NCBI GenBank assembly: GCA_964641155.1
Contig: CAZXJO010000005.1
Location: forward strand, 68,790-132,789
Length of the DNA: 64,000 nt
Source of the DNA: DTCV01 sp964641155
GTDB taxonomy: Archaea > Thermoproteota > Thermoprotei_A > Sulfolobales > NBVN01
Direction of reading: 5' to 3'
Made by a program: the position numbers and the translations under genes. The notes beneath the pieces were generated by a model. It saw only the letters and a program-made list of their open reading frames with translations, was not told where the DNA came from and made no database searches. Positions 1 through 8,482 of the stretch are shown one piece after another. Every line of letters begins with the position of its first letter. Position 1 is the stretch's first letter.

Positions 1-167
1 GAAACCAAACCTTCTAAGTCCTTAGCATGTTTCCTTAATTCCTGCCTAACCCCGAGCACCTTACCCAATACGGGCTTTACTGAAGCCTTACCCCCGTGCT
101 CAATAGCGTTCTTCAGAGCTAGCTTGAATATCAATTCCCTTACATCACTATCTAATTCTCCGCACAT
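1..167 (-). CDS. gltX: Glutamate-tRNA ligase, N-terminal part (cut by window edge)
   Basis: Charges tRNA-Glu (in GatCAB organisms possibly tRNA-Gln too). Only the first ~55 codons are inside the window. Reading from the ATG at 167, the protein starts MCGELDSDVRELIFKLAL and continues with NAIEHGGKA and PVLGKVLGVRQELRK, the helical N-terminus typical of archaeal GluRS (family pattern ALQNAxxHGGKA...GKVLGxxPELR). The catalytic domain lies off the left edge. Its start overlaps the stop of the upstream unknown gene by about 20 bases, so the two are probably co-transcribed. GGPP synthase next to gltX is a familiar crenarchaeal pairing. Confidence 0.85.
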   Translation of the reverse strand, partial: MCGELDSDVRELIFKLALKNAIEHGGKASVKPVLGKVLGVRQELRKHAKDLEGLV

Positions 168-630
168 GATCACCACCGGCTACGTAGACCCTGTAGCCTT
201 GAGGTCTGCCAATAAATTCCTCAATGAGTACTATATAGCCTTTACATCTTGAGTATGAGTTCCTAACCTCACCCTTACCGGTGACGGTGTAAGCGATCAA
301 ATCACCGACGTCAACGCTGTACGCCTCATCAACAACTAAAATGACCTCACGTCCCGTAACTTCCATAAGGCATACTTCAGCATTGCCGGACACATGTATG
401 CAGGTGTTCAGCCTGTTATTGCATATCACGACCTCATCCTTTAACACGTTGTCATTGATTAATTCCTTGATGTATTTACATTCAACCTCCTTGAAACTTC
501 CCTGAAACTCTTTCGGAAGTGACTCACTCGACTCGCAGCTCTCGGCACCGCACCGCAGGTAGCAGGCAACCCTCTCATAATAATTGGAACTCTTCTCCAA
601 GTCCACACGTACTCCAGGCCTTAAAACCAC
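148..630 (-). CDS. Unknown protein between idsA and gltX
   Basis: 160 residues, no family recognised. It has many cysteines (C23, C27 and C32 near the N-terminus) and a beta-rich C-terminal half with VDVGDLIAYTV and a basic tail ending HVRRIR, which could be a small OB/TRAM-like nucleic-acid-binding fold; that is only an impression. The start GTG/ATG at 630 overlaps the last base of the GGPP synthase stop, and the end overlaps the gltX start, so it is embedded in the idsA-gltX transcript. The tight packing supports a real gene. Confidence 0.65.
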   Translation of the reverse strand: MVLRPGVRVDLEKSSNYYERVACYLRCGAESCESSESLPKEFQGSFKEVECKYIKELINDNVLKDEVVICNNRLNTCIHVSGNAEVCLMEVTGREVILVVDEAYSVDVGDLIAYTVTGKGEVRNSYSRCKGYIVLIEEFIGRPQGYRVYVAGGDHVRRIR

Positions 631-1628
631 TAATACGACCTCTGAGTCAAGAATAGGGCGAAGTCCCTGAGCAACCTCTTAGCCTCCTGGTCCTTACCGC
701 TGACCTCATCAAGCGCTTTAAGACCTCTCCGTAGGTATTCCTCAGCCATCCTGTTACTAAACTCTAAAGCGCCGGAGTCAATGACTATCCTAGCCACCTC
801 TCTGAGGTCGCTCTCACTGGCTGCTGGGTTGCCTAAGTTCTTGAGAATAACTTCCTTCTCATGACTACCTACATTATTCAACGCGTAGATGATGAGTAAA
901 GTCTTCTTACCTTCCCTAAGGTCGCTGAACACCGGTTTACCTAAAACCTTTTCATCCCCCACCAACCCTAACTCATCATCCCTTATTTGAAATGCTATAC
1001 CAACGTTTTTAGCGAACTCACCCATCTTCGCTACATCATCATCGCCAGCGCCGGCGATGACGCCCCCTATGCAGGATGAGGCTTTAAACAATGCCGCTGT
1101 TTTCTTAAATATCATGGTGAAGTACTCCTCCATCCTCACATCACTCCTTTCCTCGAACTCCATATCCAATGATTGGCCCTCCGCCACAGTCACGGCAGCC
1201 CATGTAAGTTCCTTCAACGCCTTGATGATTAGATTGTCTGGAACCTTGCCAACCAACCTCAACATTGCCTCATATGATTTGGAGAACAATAAATCACCTG
1301 CTAATATCGCCATGGCTTCGCCGTATACCTTATGGACTGTGGGAACGCCCCTCCTAAAGTCATCCCTATCCATTATATCGTCGTGAATTAATGTGAAGTT
1401 ATGCAGTAATTCAACAGATGCCGCGGGGTAGAGTGCTAAGTCCTCATCCAATCCAAAAAGTCTGGCGGACAGAACCGTCAGTAACGGCCTCAAACGCTTG
1501 CCGCCTGCTCTTAGGAGGTGTGAGGACGCCTCATACAACTTTTTCTCATCCCCCCTCAACACATCATCTATAATCAGGTTAACCCTCCCAGCTATCTTAG
1601 ACGCGTAATTCAATAACTCATCAACCAT
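630..1628 (-). CDS. idsA: Geranylgeranyl diphosphate synthase (short-chain prenyl synthase)
   Basis: Condenses IPP with allylic diphosphates to make C15/C20 chains for archaeal ether lipids. 332 residues, usual length. Visible motifs: GKRLRP at 43-48, first Asp-rich motif DDIMD at 83-87, second Asp-rich region RDDELG around 216-221 followed by GKP and KKT at 241. The last Asp of the second motif is Gly, as is common in archaeal enzymes. The fifth residue before the first motif is Phe78, the bulky residue that limits product length in archaeal (type I) GGPP synthases, so C20 is the likely product. Fourth gene of a mevalonate-pathway cluster (with fni and ipk). Confidence 0.93.
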   Translation of the reverse strand: MVDELLNYASKIAGRVNLIIDDVLRGDEKKLYEASSHLLRAGGKRLRPLLTVLSARLFGLDEDLALYPAASVELLHNFTLIHDDIMDRDDFRRGVPTVHKVYGEAMAILAGDLLFSKSYEAMLRLVGKVPDNLIIKALKELTWAAVTVAEGQSLDMEFEERSDVRMEEYFTMIFKKTAALFKASSCIGGVIAGAGDDDVAKMGEFAKNVGIAFQIRDDELGLVGDEKVLGKPVFSDLREGKKTLLIIYALNNVGSHEKEVILKNLGNPAASESDLREVARIVIDSGALEFSNRMAEEYLRRGLKALDEVSGKDQEAKRLLRDFALFLTQRSY

Positions 1629-1650
1629 CCAACCACCTAGTTAGAGAGTA

Positions 1651-2721
1651 TTAAGGCACTTTTAAATAACGTTGGGTTATCCAATCCCTCAAGGGGTTGT
1701 AAACGACTATAGGCTTCTTCCTTAACTCGGCAACGTTTCTAGAGCCTGAAAGAAGCATTACGGCCTTGATGGAGTTGGCCAGCCTTTCCATATAATCTAG
1801 AAGTCTCCCGGAGAAGTAGGCCCTTAGAATAGGTAATGCCATACCAACCAGGTCAGCACCGAGCCTAAGAGCTTTAACCACATCCAAAGCCGTTCTAATA
1901 CCGCCGCTGGCGATAATCGTTGAGTTAGGCGCTCCATTCCTCACCTCAACTATGGATGCCGCTGTAGGAATACCCCAGCTCAGGAGCTCTGACGCAACCC
2001 CCTCCTTAACCCTATCCCCCTTCAACTTAGCTCTAAACATCTCGATCTTAACCCAGTTAGTCCCGCCAGCACCGGCTACGTCGAAGTACTCAATACCGAT
2101 TTCACTGAGCTCCTCAGCAACCTCCTTAGACAACCCGAAACCCACTTCCTTAACGATTATCGGTGAGGAGAGCTCTTTCATGACTGTTTCGAGTTTCTTC
2201 ATGAACCCCTTGAACGTGCACGAGCCCTCAGGCTGGGTCAGTTCTTGAGCGACGTTTAAGTGAACGGCCAACCCATCAGCGGAGACCATGTCAATTAACT
2301 TACTTATCAGCGATACGTCGTAACGTATGAACTCTGAAACACCTATATTAGCAAGTACCAGGGACTTAGGTGCGTATTCCCTCACCACAGAGTAAGTGCG
2401 TATTAACGACTCGTTCTCTAGAGCAGCCCTCTGACTCCCCACTCCTAAACCTATCCCCAAGGACTCGGCAACCCTAGCTAATTCCGCGTTAATGCGTTCA
2501 GTACCAGGTGCCCCTCCAGTCATACCGCTGATTATTAAGGGCAAAGCCAACCTCTTACCTAAGACGTTTAATGAGAGGTCTAAATCGCCGATGTCGAATT
2601 TAGGCACGGCCTGATGGACGAAGTGAACGCATTCGAACCAAGTCCTCAGGGGGCCTTCAACGTCTTCCCTCAACGATATCTCAATATGCTCTAACTTACG
2701 GTTAGGGCTATCATAACTCAA
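1651..2721 (-). CDS. fni: Type 2 isopentenyl-diphosphate delta-isomerase (FMN-dependent)
   Basis: Interconverts IPP and DMAPP, needed to prime prenyl synthesis. 356 residues. Family motifs are visible: SGMTGG at 65-70, GSQRAA at 95-100, HLNVAQELTQPEG (metal/substrate loop), AGAGGTNWVKIE and the flavin-phosphate loop ASGGIRTALD followed by GADLVGMALP. It is the FMN/NADPH type found in archaea, not the Nudix type 1. The start overlaps the stop of ipk (2718) by 4 bases, showing translational coupling; idsA follows after 22 bases. Confidence 0.95.
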   Translation of the reverse strand: MSYDSPNRKLEHIEISLREDVEGPLRTWFECVHFVHQAVPKFDIGDLDLSLNVLGKRLALPLIISGMTGGAPGTERINAELARVAESLGIGLGVGSQRAALENESLIRTYSVVREYAPKSLVLANIGVSEFIRYDVSLISKLIDMVSADGLAVHLNVAQELTQPEGSCTFKGFMKKLETVMKELSSPIIVKEVGFGLSKEVAEELSEIGIEYFDVAGAGGTNWVKIEMFRAKLKGDRVKEGVASELLSWGIPTAASIVEVRNGAPNSTIIASGGIRTALDVVKALRLGADLVGMALPILRAYFSGRLLDYMERLANSIKAVMLLSGSRNVAELRKKPIVVYNPLRDWITQRYLKVP

Positions 2722-3506
2722 TACTCCACCACCGTACCTAAGGAAGAAGTACCTGTGAGGGCCTTATATAAATTCCCCCTAACTAATCCGTTGATTATTC
2801 TCACCTTAACACCCCTGACGCCGTACTTCAAACCCTCCGCGAGCTTCAACATCATAGAGCCAGTCACATCGTAATCACTTTTCGAGAACGTGAGACCCAT
2901 CAGGTTAGTGGCGTGTATGAAGTCGATGAGTTCAGCATCGCTGTACCTCTTAGGGTCCTTATTATATAAGCCGTCGACATCAGTTGCAAATACCAGCTCC
3001 TTAACACCTAAATCCTTAGCTAACAACCAAGCTACGGTATCCCCTGAAAGCACCTTGAAGGAGTTATCCCCCATTATGACGTCGCCGTATAATACAGGCG
3101 TGAGACCTCTAAGCAAGTATTCTACAACAATGTCTAACTCATAAGTCAGCCGTCCCCCTTCCTCTCTGAAAATTGTGTGGGGAGGTATTGAAACGGGCTT
3201 AATCCCAACGTCGATGAGCTCCTTAATTATGTGCGTATTTAGTAACATCATCGCGTAGGAGGTCTCAGAAAAACAGTTAGCATTTATCAGCTCCTTAGCG
3301 TCGAGACATCTGCGTACAGTGAAGTGCCCGAAACTCCCACCACCGTGTATGAGGACTAACCTCGAATCAGGCGCCTCCTTCAGGAAACTAGCTAAATCTA
3401 ATGCCAAGTGCTTAATTACCTCATTCCTGATGCTCATAGGCCTGTCTTTATAGGTTATAACGCTCCCGCCTAGCTTAACGATCTTGGAAACGTAGTTCGG
3501 CTTCAA
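2718..3506 (-). CDS. ipk: Isopentenyl phosphate kinase
   Basis: Phosphorylates isopentenyl phosphate to IPP in the archaeal variant mevalonate pathway. 262 residues of the amino-acid-kinase fold: Gly-rich start KLGGSVITYKDRP, catalytic-His loop HGGGSFGHFTV, and the nucleotide-binding segment FATDVDGLYNKDP. The extended His-containing GGGSFGH loop separates IPK from glutamate-5-kinase or aspartokinase relatives. The start lies inside the preceding gene (overlap of about 30 bases), so the true start could be slightly downstream, but KIVKLGGS needs residues near the present start. Confidence 0.93.
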   Translation of the reverse strand: MKPNYVSKIVKLGGSVITYKDRPMSIRNEVIKHLALDLASFLKEAPDSRLVLIHGGGSFGHFTVRRCLDAKELINANCFSETSYAMMLLNTHIIKELIDVGIKPVSIPPHTIFREEGGRLTYELDIVVEYLLRGLTPVLYGDVIMGDNSFKVLSGDTVAWLLAKDLGVKELVFATDVDGLYNKDPKRYSDAELIDFIHATNLMGLTFSKSDYDVTGSMMLKLAEGLKYGVRGVKVRIINGLVRGNLYKALTGTSSLGTVVEY

Positions 3507-4272
3507 CGAACAGCACCCTACCTATGTCCTGAACGTATAGGTGGTTACCCCCTGATTTAAATCTGTGGTGAGTGAGGTCTTCGCGGAACACGTTCATACC
3601 TTCCCATAGACCGTTGAAAAGTCTCAGGTAATCGTACAGCTTACCAACGTCGCCGGCGGATATCGCCTCACATGCCTTCACAGCCGTAATACCTACTAAG
3701 TGGGTGAGTATGTTGACCATTTGAGCATCTTCCAACACGTTAATCCTAGGTGTTGGGTCGATAACGCTTAAAGAACGCTTAACGTAGCCGTGGACCCTTC
3801 CTAACCTCACCACCTCATCCCCATACCTCCATACGTACGCCTCCCTAACTTCATCGTAGTGTCTGAGAGCGCTTACACATTCGCTGACGAAGAACTTACC
3901 ATCCAACATGTTGAGGAACTCACGTACGTCCCGGGTCAACCCCCCAGCAAGTATCTTAGTGATGATGTTGGTTATGACCACATACGCAAACCCCCTGTGA
4001 AGGAATCCTCCTTCAATATCTATTATGAAGCCGTAGTTCACTCCAAGCTCATCACACATAAATTGGTAGAAGTTCAGCAAGTACTTCTCCAACACATCAT
4101 CTACGTTTGGGAGTTCTAATCCACGTTCATGCGTAACCTCAACTTTGACCACGATTTTAGAGTTATCAACCGGCACAACTAGCACTGGATTATGTTTCTG
4201 TGGTATATGCATGCAGAGCAGTGGTATGTACTCAACACTGCTTACATGGACTCTCTCGCCAGGGACGTACAA
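3475..4272 (-). CDS. GHMP-kinase-like protein in the mevalonate kinase position (degenerate)
   Basis: 265 residues. It occupies the slot where related genomes usually carry mevalonate kinase, between MEMO and ipk. The N-terminus VPGERVHVSSVEY recalls the GHMP-kinase opening (APGKV...), and length and strand order fit the fold. But the phosphate-binding signature PxGxGLGSS cannot be found (that place reads GGFLHRGFAYVVITN), and the C-terminal GAGGGG loop is replaced by FKSGGNHLYV. Either a very divergent or inactive GHMP protein, perhaps structural/regulatory, or a protein of another fold. Coupled by a ~30-base overlap to ipk. No frameshift is seen, so it is under selection as an intact frame. 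Confidence 0.5.
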   Translation of the reverse strand: MYVPGERVHVSSVEYIPLLCMHIPQKHNPVLVVPVDNSKIVVKVEVTHERGLELPNVDDVLEKYLLNFYQFMCDELGVNYGFIIDIEGGFLHRGFAYVVITNIITKILAGGLTRDVREFLNMLDGKFFVSECVSALRHYDEVREAYVWRYGDEVVRLGRVHGYVKRSLSVIDPTPRINVLEDAQMVNILTHLVGITAVKACEAISAGDVGKLYDYLRLFNGLWEGMNVFREDLTHHRFKSGGNHLYVQDIGRVLFVEAELRFQDR

Positions 4273-4290
4273 GGAAAACCCTTCAAAAAT

Positions 4291-5142
4291 CTAGAACACT
4301 CTTACTGCTGCGTAGCCAACTACAGCATCTAAATCTCCTGTAACATCCCCTGACGTTGCGTACTTTAAGATCTCCCCCTTACTGGCGCCCAGCGCGTTAG
4401 CGTAATACAGTAAGGTCATGACGGGCCCGACGCCGCACATGCTGACCCTCCTCTCATTAACTACCTCAAACATTTCCTCCGGCTTTAACTTGACCACGAA
4501 CTCCAGCACCTCCCTGTCCTTCTCATATGCTACCTCATGGGGTTCGTAGTGACTCATGTCACTCGATGCGAGAACCACTACATCCCTGCCTAGATTTTTT
4601 GATGCGGTGGCTACGGACCTAGCTAGGTCTTTAGCTATCTCCGGTACCTGGTAAGCTATCACGATAGGTACTATCTTAAAGTCATTGAATAGGAATTGGA
4701 GGAATGGTAATTGCACTTCTATAGAGTGCTCGTACCTATGGGCATCGTAGTTCACGTCAACGTAGTTTGAGTGCTTTAAAATCTCTGAAGCCATTTCGGA
4801 GTCTACTTCGACATCACCTAACGGCGTGTTCCAGAGGCCTCTATCATATATAGACACGGCCGTACCTATCCCGCTGTGGTTAGGTCCTATTATGACGAAT
4901 GTCTCAGGCTTACCCTCGGACGCTATTCTATAGTAGGCGTGAGCCGCTACGGGGCCGCTGTACATGTAACCCGCGTGAGGTACTACGTAGCCGATACTTT
5001 CCTTACTCCTCACACCGACTCGAGGTGGTTCCCCAGGACCTAGTTTATGCGTAAAACACCACTTGATCCTTTCGTTGAGCTTGCTCTGAGATGACTCATA
5101 AAAAGAACCCGCAACTGCTGGGAATCTCTTCAAAACCTTCAT
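4291..5142 (-). CDS. MEMO1-family protein (AmmeMemoRadiSam system B-like)
   Basis: 283 residues, full family length. MEMO proteins share the fold of class III extradiol dioxygenases; biochemical role in archaea is unknown. Visible signatures: N-terminal RFPAVAGSFYES, PHAGYMYSGPVAAHA (with the metal-site His), GPNHSGIG, SSDMSHYEPHEVAYEKD and the C-terminal GDLDAVVGYAAV. The ATG shares one base with the uS2 stop codon (TAATG), so it is translated from the ribosomal-protein mRNA. A MEMO gene between rpsB and the isoprenoid genes is usual in crenarchaea. Confidence 0.9.
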   Translation of the reverse strand: MKVLKRFPAVAGSFYESSQSKLNERIKWCFTHKLGPGEPPRVGVRSKESIGYVVPHAGYMYSGPVAAHAYYRIASEGKPETFVIIGPNHSGIGTAVSIYDRGLWNTPLGDVEVDSEMASEILKHSNYVDVNYDAHRYEHSIEVQLPFLQFLFNDFKIVPIVIAYQVPEIAKDLARSVATASKNLGRDVVVLASSDMSHYEPHEVAYEKDREVLEFVVKLKPEEMFEVVNERRVSMCGVGPVMTLLYYANALGASKGEILKYATSGDVTGDLDAVVGYAAVRVF

Positions 5143-5807
5143 TAACCCACCTTAGTTTCGAAGTCCTCATAACTCACCTGTAAGTCGGCGTTGGGCTGTA
5201 TAACTCCTCTCTCCCTTAGCAACTGCCTCGTCAACAACCAATAAATGACGGCTAATGATTTCCTCCCCTTATTATTCCCAGGTATCACTAAGTCAATGCC
5301 CGATAACTTGTTGTCCGTGCTCGCTATTGCTACGACTGGGATCCCGATCTTAGATGCCTCATCTAATGCTTGAGTATCGGCCCTTGGGTCAGTCACTATC
5401 ACGACGTCGCATTCTACGTAGGAGTTCAGCCTTGGGTTTGTGAGGGTACCAGGTGTGAACCTACCTGTCAGGAATTTACCGCCGGTCAGCTTTGCGAACA
5501 TCTCGACAGGCCTAAAACCGTATTGACGTGCTGAAATAGCTAGTACGGAGCTCGGGTTAAACCTGGAGAGGAACTTAGCGGCGATTCTGATGCGTTCGTC
5601 TATCAACCTCACGTTAAGTATGTACAGACCGTCAGGCCTCAACTTATACACAAACCCCTCCATATGCTTAGTGCAGATGTGCGTGCCTATGTGTACTCCG
5701 GCAGCCAGGTAAATGTCTAAGGGAACTAGGAGCTCTATAGTTCCCTTCTCAGTGACCAATACTTTTTCAAATTCCTTCTTCTCATCAATGGGGTGGTACA
5801 TACTCAT
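5142..5807 (-). CDS. rps2: 30S ribosomal protein uS2
   Basis: 221 residues. Small-subunit protein at the head-platform junction. Recognised from AAGVHIGT, ISARQYGFRPVEMFAK, GGKFLTGRFTPGTLTN and the VIVTDPRADTQAL...EASKIGIPVVAIASTD block. Overlaps the rpoN stop by 4 bases. In many archaea rpoK and enolase sit between rpoN and rpsB; here they are absent and the two are directly fused in the operon. Confidence 0.96.
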   Translation of the reverse strand: MSMYHPIDEKKEFEKVLVTEKGTIELLVPLDIYLAAGVHIGTHICTKHMEGFVYKLRPDGLYILNVRLIDERIRIAAKFLSRFNPSSVLAISARQYGFRPVEMFAKLTGGKFLTGRFTPGTLTNPRLNSYVECDVVIVTDPRADTQALDEASKIGIPVVAIASTDNKLSGIDLVIPGNNKGRKSLAVIYWLLTRQLLRERGVIQPNADLQVSYEDFETKVG

Positions 5808-6007
5808 ACCTTCCTCGAATACATTACTATCTCGCCTATTAGGTCTACATGAGAGAGTAGCATCCTCCTGCAGCAGTACCTCTTAATACCTAGGTCATCT
5901 AACACTTTCCCAGGGCTTTCACCGTTGCTCACCCTCTTAACGAATTCATCCCATTTATCACCGATCACAGCACCGCATGTGAAGCACCTAACCGGTATTA
6001 TCACCAT
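5804..6007 (-). CDS. rpoN: DNA-directed RNA polymerase subunit N (Rpb10-like)
   Basis: 67 residues. Small zinc-binding RNAP subunit of the D-L-N-P assembly platform. The zinc site is intact: RCFTCG at the N-terminus and RYCCRRMLLSHVDL in the second half (CxxC...CC pattern of Rpb10). Lies seven bases after uS9, inside the uS13 operon together with subunit D, the standard archaeal arrangement. Confidence 0.96.
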   Translation of the reverse strand: MVIIPVRCFTCGAVIGDKWDEFVKRVSNGESPGKVLDDLGIKRYCCRRMLLSHVDLIGEIVMYSRKV

Positions 6008-6013
6008 AGCCCA

Positions 6014-6430
6014 TCACCTGTAGGACTTCTGCCTCCACCTCCTAGCACTATACCTCATCCACTTCTCAGGTTCCGTCTGCCTTGGATCACTTGCCAACAT
6101 TGCCCTACCGTACTCCTTAAAGCGCTGCTTCAGTTCCTCACTACCAGTGTAGAGGAGTAAGGCCCTAGCTATAGCTGTCCTAGCTGCCTCAGCCTGAGCC
6201 ATGTAGCCACCACCGCTTACCGCAACCTTAATATCGACACTGTTCCAAACTTTTTCTCCCGCAATTAACAGCGGCTCCATGATCTTCAAGCGAGCCATCT
6301 CAATTGGGAGTGCCTCCAGCGGGATGCCGTTAACCCATACCCTACCCTTGCCGGGCTTAAGGGTCACTCTTGCGACCGCTGTCTTCCTCCTACTAGAGGA
6401 TAAAACAATCCTTACCTGACCAGCACTCAC
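6014..6430 (-). CDS. rps9: 30S ribosomal protein uS9
   Basis: 138 residues with the start chosen at the GTG at 6430, whose bases overlap the uL13 stop (GTGA) and which has GGGTGG five bases upstream; a start four codons earlier is also open. Recognised by KTAVARVTLKPGKGRVWVNG, the GGGYMAQAEAARTAIARALL block and the Arg-rich C-terminus RRWRQKSYR, which reaches the P-site tRNA. Confidence 0.95.
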   Translation of the reverse strand: MSAGQVRIVLSSSRRKTAVARVTLKPGKGRVWVNGIPLEALPIEMARLKIMEPLLIAGEKVWNSVDIKVAVSGGGYMAQAEAARTAIARALLLYTGSEELKQRFKEYGRAMLASDPRQTEPEKWMRYSARRWRQKSYR

Positions 6431-6870
6431 CGCTTCCACCCAAGCATCCTAGCTATTTCACCAACAGTTATAAATCCTCTGCTAAGCCTTGCAGACGATG
6501 CCTCAGCTAACTTGACAGCTTCATACTTCTTCAACTCCTCCGGATGTCCTACGAAGACCTTCAGGTTCTTAAGCAGGCGTATCCTCTTCCAACTATCTTT
6601 AGGTAGCATACCTTTAACAGCTTTCTTAACGATCCCTACAGGGGTCCTAGGTCTTTTAGGAGACCACTTGTACGGATTCCTTAAAGTCTTGATCTCCAAC
6701 CAAACTCTGTAGGACTCGATAACCATGTAAGGGTTCCCGCTAACGACCGCCTTCTCGGAGTTAACCACGAACACCCTGTAACCGTTCAGCAACGCCTTCG
6801 CTACCGCCGTAGCCAACCTACCTAGGATGACCCCCTCAGCATCAATTACCAGCACTTTATCACTGCTCAT
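6427..6870 (-). CDS. rpl13: 50S ribosomal protein uL13
   Basis: 147 residues. Motifs: VIDAEGVILGRLATAVAKAL, the KSPKRPRTP-type basic block (WSPKRPRTPVGIVKKAVKG) and the short archaeal C-terminus MLGWKR. Starts four bases inside the eL18 gene end (ATGA-type overlap) and is coupled to uS9 downstream. Confidence 0.96.
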   Translation of the reverse strand: MSSDKVLVIDAEGVILGRLATAVAKALLNGYRVFVVNSEKAVVSGNPYMVIESYRVWLEIKTLRNPYKWSPKRPRTPVGIVKKAVKGMLPKDSWKRIRLLKNLKVFVGHPEELKKYEAVKLAEASSARLSRGFITVGEIARMLGWKR

Positions 6871-7229
6871 ACAACCACCTTCACGTTACTGCCTTTCGGG
6901 TTCTCATCCATGAGATCCTTAATATGTATTAACCTACTACCGGAGGCCCTGACCTTCTCCAAGGCGTTGAGCGATATTGAGAGCACGGCCAGCGTCACCT
7001 TCTTATTGAAGTTACCCGCACCCAACACCTTACCAGGCACCACCACAACTTCACCGTCATTAACGCAGCGATTCAACCTACCTAAGTTTACCACAACCCT
7101 CTTCCTGCTGGGCCTTGAGAGCAGGTCCGCTACGTATCCCCATATCGGGGAGTTGTGCCTACTTGAGGCCTTCTTCAACTCCCTAATTAACTTCCTTAAC
7201 ACTATGTTTGTAGGTCCGGTTCTCCTCAT
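6867..7229 (-). CDS. rpl18e: 50S ribosomal protein eL18
   Basis: 120 residues from the ATG at 7229, chosen because the protein then begins MRRTGPTN as in the family and GGGGAG lies about seven bases upstream; a GTG seven codons earlier is also open. Archaea/eukaryote-specific large-subunit protein, with RPSRKRVVVNLGRLNR and VVPGKVLGAGNFNKKVTLAVL visible. Follows rpoD directly. Confidence 0.95.
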   Translation of the reverse strand: MRRTGPTNIVLRKLIRELKKASSRHNSPIWGYVADLLSRPSRKRVVVNLGRLNRCVNDGEVVVVPGKVLGAGNFNKKVTLAVLSISLNALEKVRASGSRLIHIKDLMDENPKGSNVKVVV

Positions 7230-7230
7230 A

Positions 7231-8067
7231 TCAGCTCCCCTCCACACCACCTCCGAGTTTATTTACCTCTTCGTAAATGTTTCGAAGCTTATTCACGATA
7301 ATTTTAATAGCCTCCAAAAAAATCCTTTCCGGGCTTAAAGCGCCGCTACTCTCTATGTATAGTAAGTACTTACCCTCATACCAACCCGCGTCTATAGCTT
7401 CATAATCGCAGACGTTAACGCATTGCCTACATAGAACACATCTACTCTCATCAACCTCAATGCCGTTGGGAGAGACGTTGAAAACATTCCTAGGGCAAAC
7501 CTCTGCACATTTCCCGCATAAAGCACACCTATCCTTATTCACGGATACCTTAGCCAAGTAAGTGACGGTGGCCACAGTTACTGGGCTCCACTTAATGTGC
7601 TCCTTACCCCTACCTAGTCTGGCTCTCGCCTCCAAAGCTAGGCGTTGACCAGGGGCTAAAACAACTATTGGTATGTTAGGATTTGCAGGCCTTACCTCAG
7701 GATCTTGAGGTATTAGGTCGCCTGAGTAAACATGCGTTATCTCGTCCTTAGCCGATACATCAAGAGTTACTATGGCGTAACACCCTTCACAGCCCTCAGG
7801 CTCACCGCATTCAGCGCATTCCTCAGGCGGTTTATATTTGCTTAAGGCCTCATCAGATGTAAACGGTATTAACCCCAACCTATGTGCTATTATTTCATCG
7901 TAGAGTGCTGAAGTATTATCGATGAAGAGGACGTCAGCCACAGCCATCGAGGGAACCTCAGTCAATGCGGCCCTCCTAACGGCATTGACCAACTGCAAAG
8001 GCACGCCTTCGAACAGCACTTTAATGTAGTTACTACCTTTTTCAACGATGCTGACGTTAAAACCCAT
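7231..8067 (-). CDS. rpoD: DNA-directed RNA polymerase subunit D (Rpb3/alpha-like) with two ferredoxin-type Cys sets
   Basis: 278 residues from the ATG at 8067 (AGGTGA sits six bases upstream; a GTG three codons earlier is also open). Assembles with subunits L, N and P. Alpha-like motif VNAVRRAALTEVPSMAVADV at the N-terminus. A CxxC...CxxC cluster (CAECGEPEGCEGC) is followed by a 2x[4Fe-4S] ferredoxin-like domain: CALCGKCAEVCP and CVLCRQCVNVCD (Cys 184/187/190/194 and 213/216/219/223 counting from the GTG start). All eight cysteines are kept, so two clusters can be bound, unlike many archaea that retain only one or none. Confidence 0.96.
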   Translation of the reverse strand: MGFNVSIVEKGSNYIKVLFEGVPLQLVNAVRRAALTEVPSMAVADVLFIDNTSALYDEIIAHRLGLIPFTSDEALSKYKPPEECAECGEPEGCEGCYAIVTLDVSAKDEITHVYSGDLIPQDPEVRPANPNIPIVVLAPGQRLALEARARLGRGKEHIKWSPVTVATVTYLAKVSVNKDRCALCGKCAEVCPRNVFNVSPNGIEVDESRCVLCRQCVNVCDYEAIDAGWYEGKYLLYIESSGALSPERIFLEAIKIIVNKLRNIYEEVNKLGGGVEGS

Positions 8068-8076
8068 TAAATTCAC

Positions 8077-8475
8077 CTAGACTCTACGCCCGCGTCTACC
8101 GCCAGGCCTTCTAGTAGTGTCGTGGGGTATAGGCGTAACATCTTCTATCCTGCCTATTATGAAGCCCGCCCTGGCTAAGGCCCTAATAGCTGCCTGAGCA
8201 CCCGGACCTGGGATCTTAGGTCCGTGCTCGCCGGGACCCCTGACCTTAATGTGGATGGCACCTATGCCCTTATCCATGGCCTCCTGAGCGGCTTTATACG
8301 CGATCATCATGGCTGTGTAGGGCGATGGCTTCTCCCTATCGGCCTTCACAACCATACCGCCTGAAGCTTTCGAGATCGTTTCGGCACCACTTAAATCGGT
8401 TATGTTAATTATGGTGTTGTTGAAGGAGCTGAAGACGTGGGCGATGCCCCACTTAATTTCCCTAACCGAGAACAT
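8077..8475 (-). CDS. rps11: 30S ribosomal protein uS11
   Basis: 132 residues. Platform protein. Seen: GIAHVFSSFNNTIINITDLS, VKADREKPSPYTAMMIA, VRGPGEHGPKIPGPGAQAA and the C-terminal DVTPIPHDTTRRPGGRRGRR. Located between uS4 and rpoD as in all archaea. Confidence 0.97.
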   Translation of the reverse strand: MFSVREIKWGIAHVFSSFNNTIINITDLSGAETISKASGGMVVKADREKPSPYTAMMIAYKAAQEAMDKGIGAIHIKVRGPGEHGPKIPGPGAQAAIRALARAGFIIGRIEDVTPIPHDTTRRPGGRRGRRV

Positions 8476-8482
8476 CTAATAA

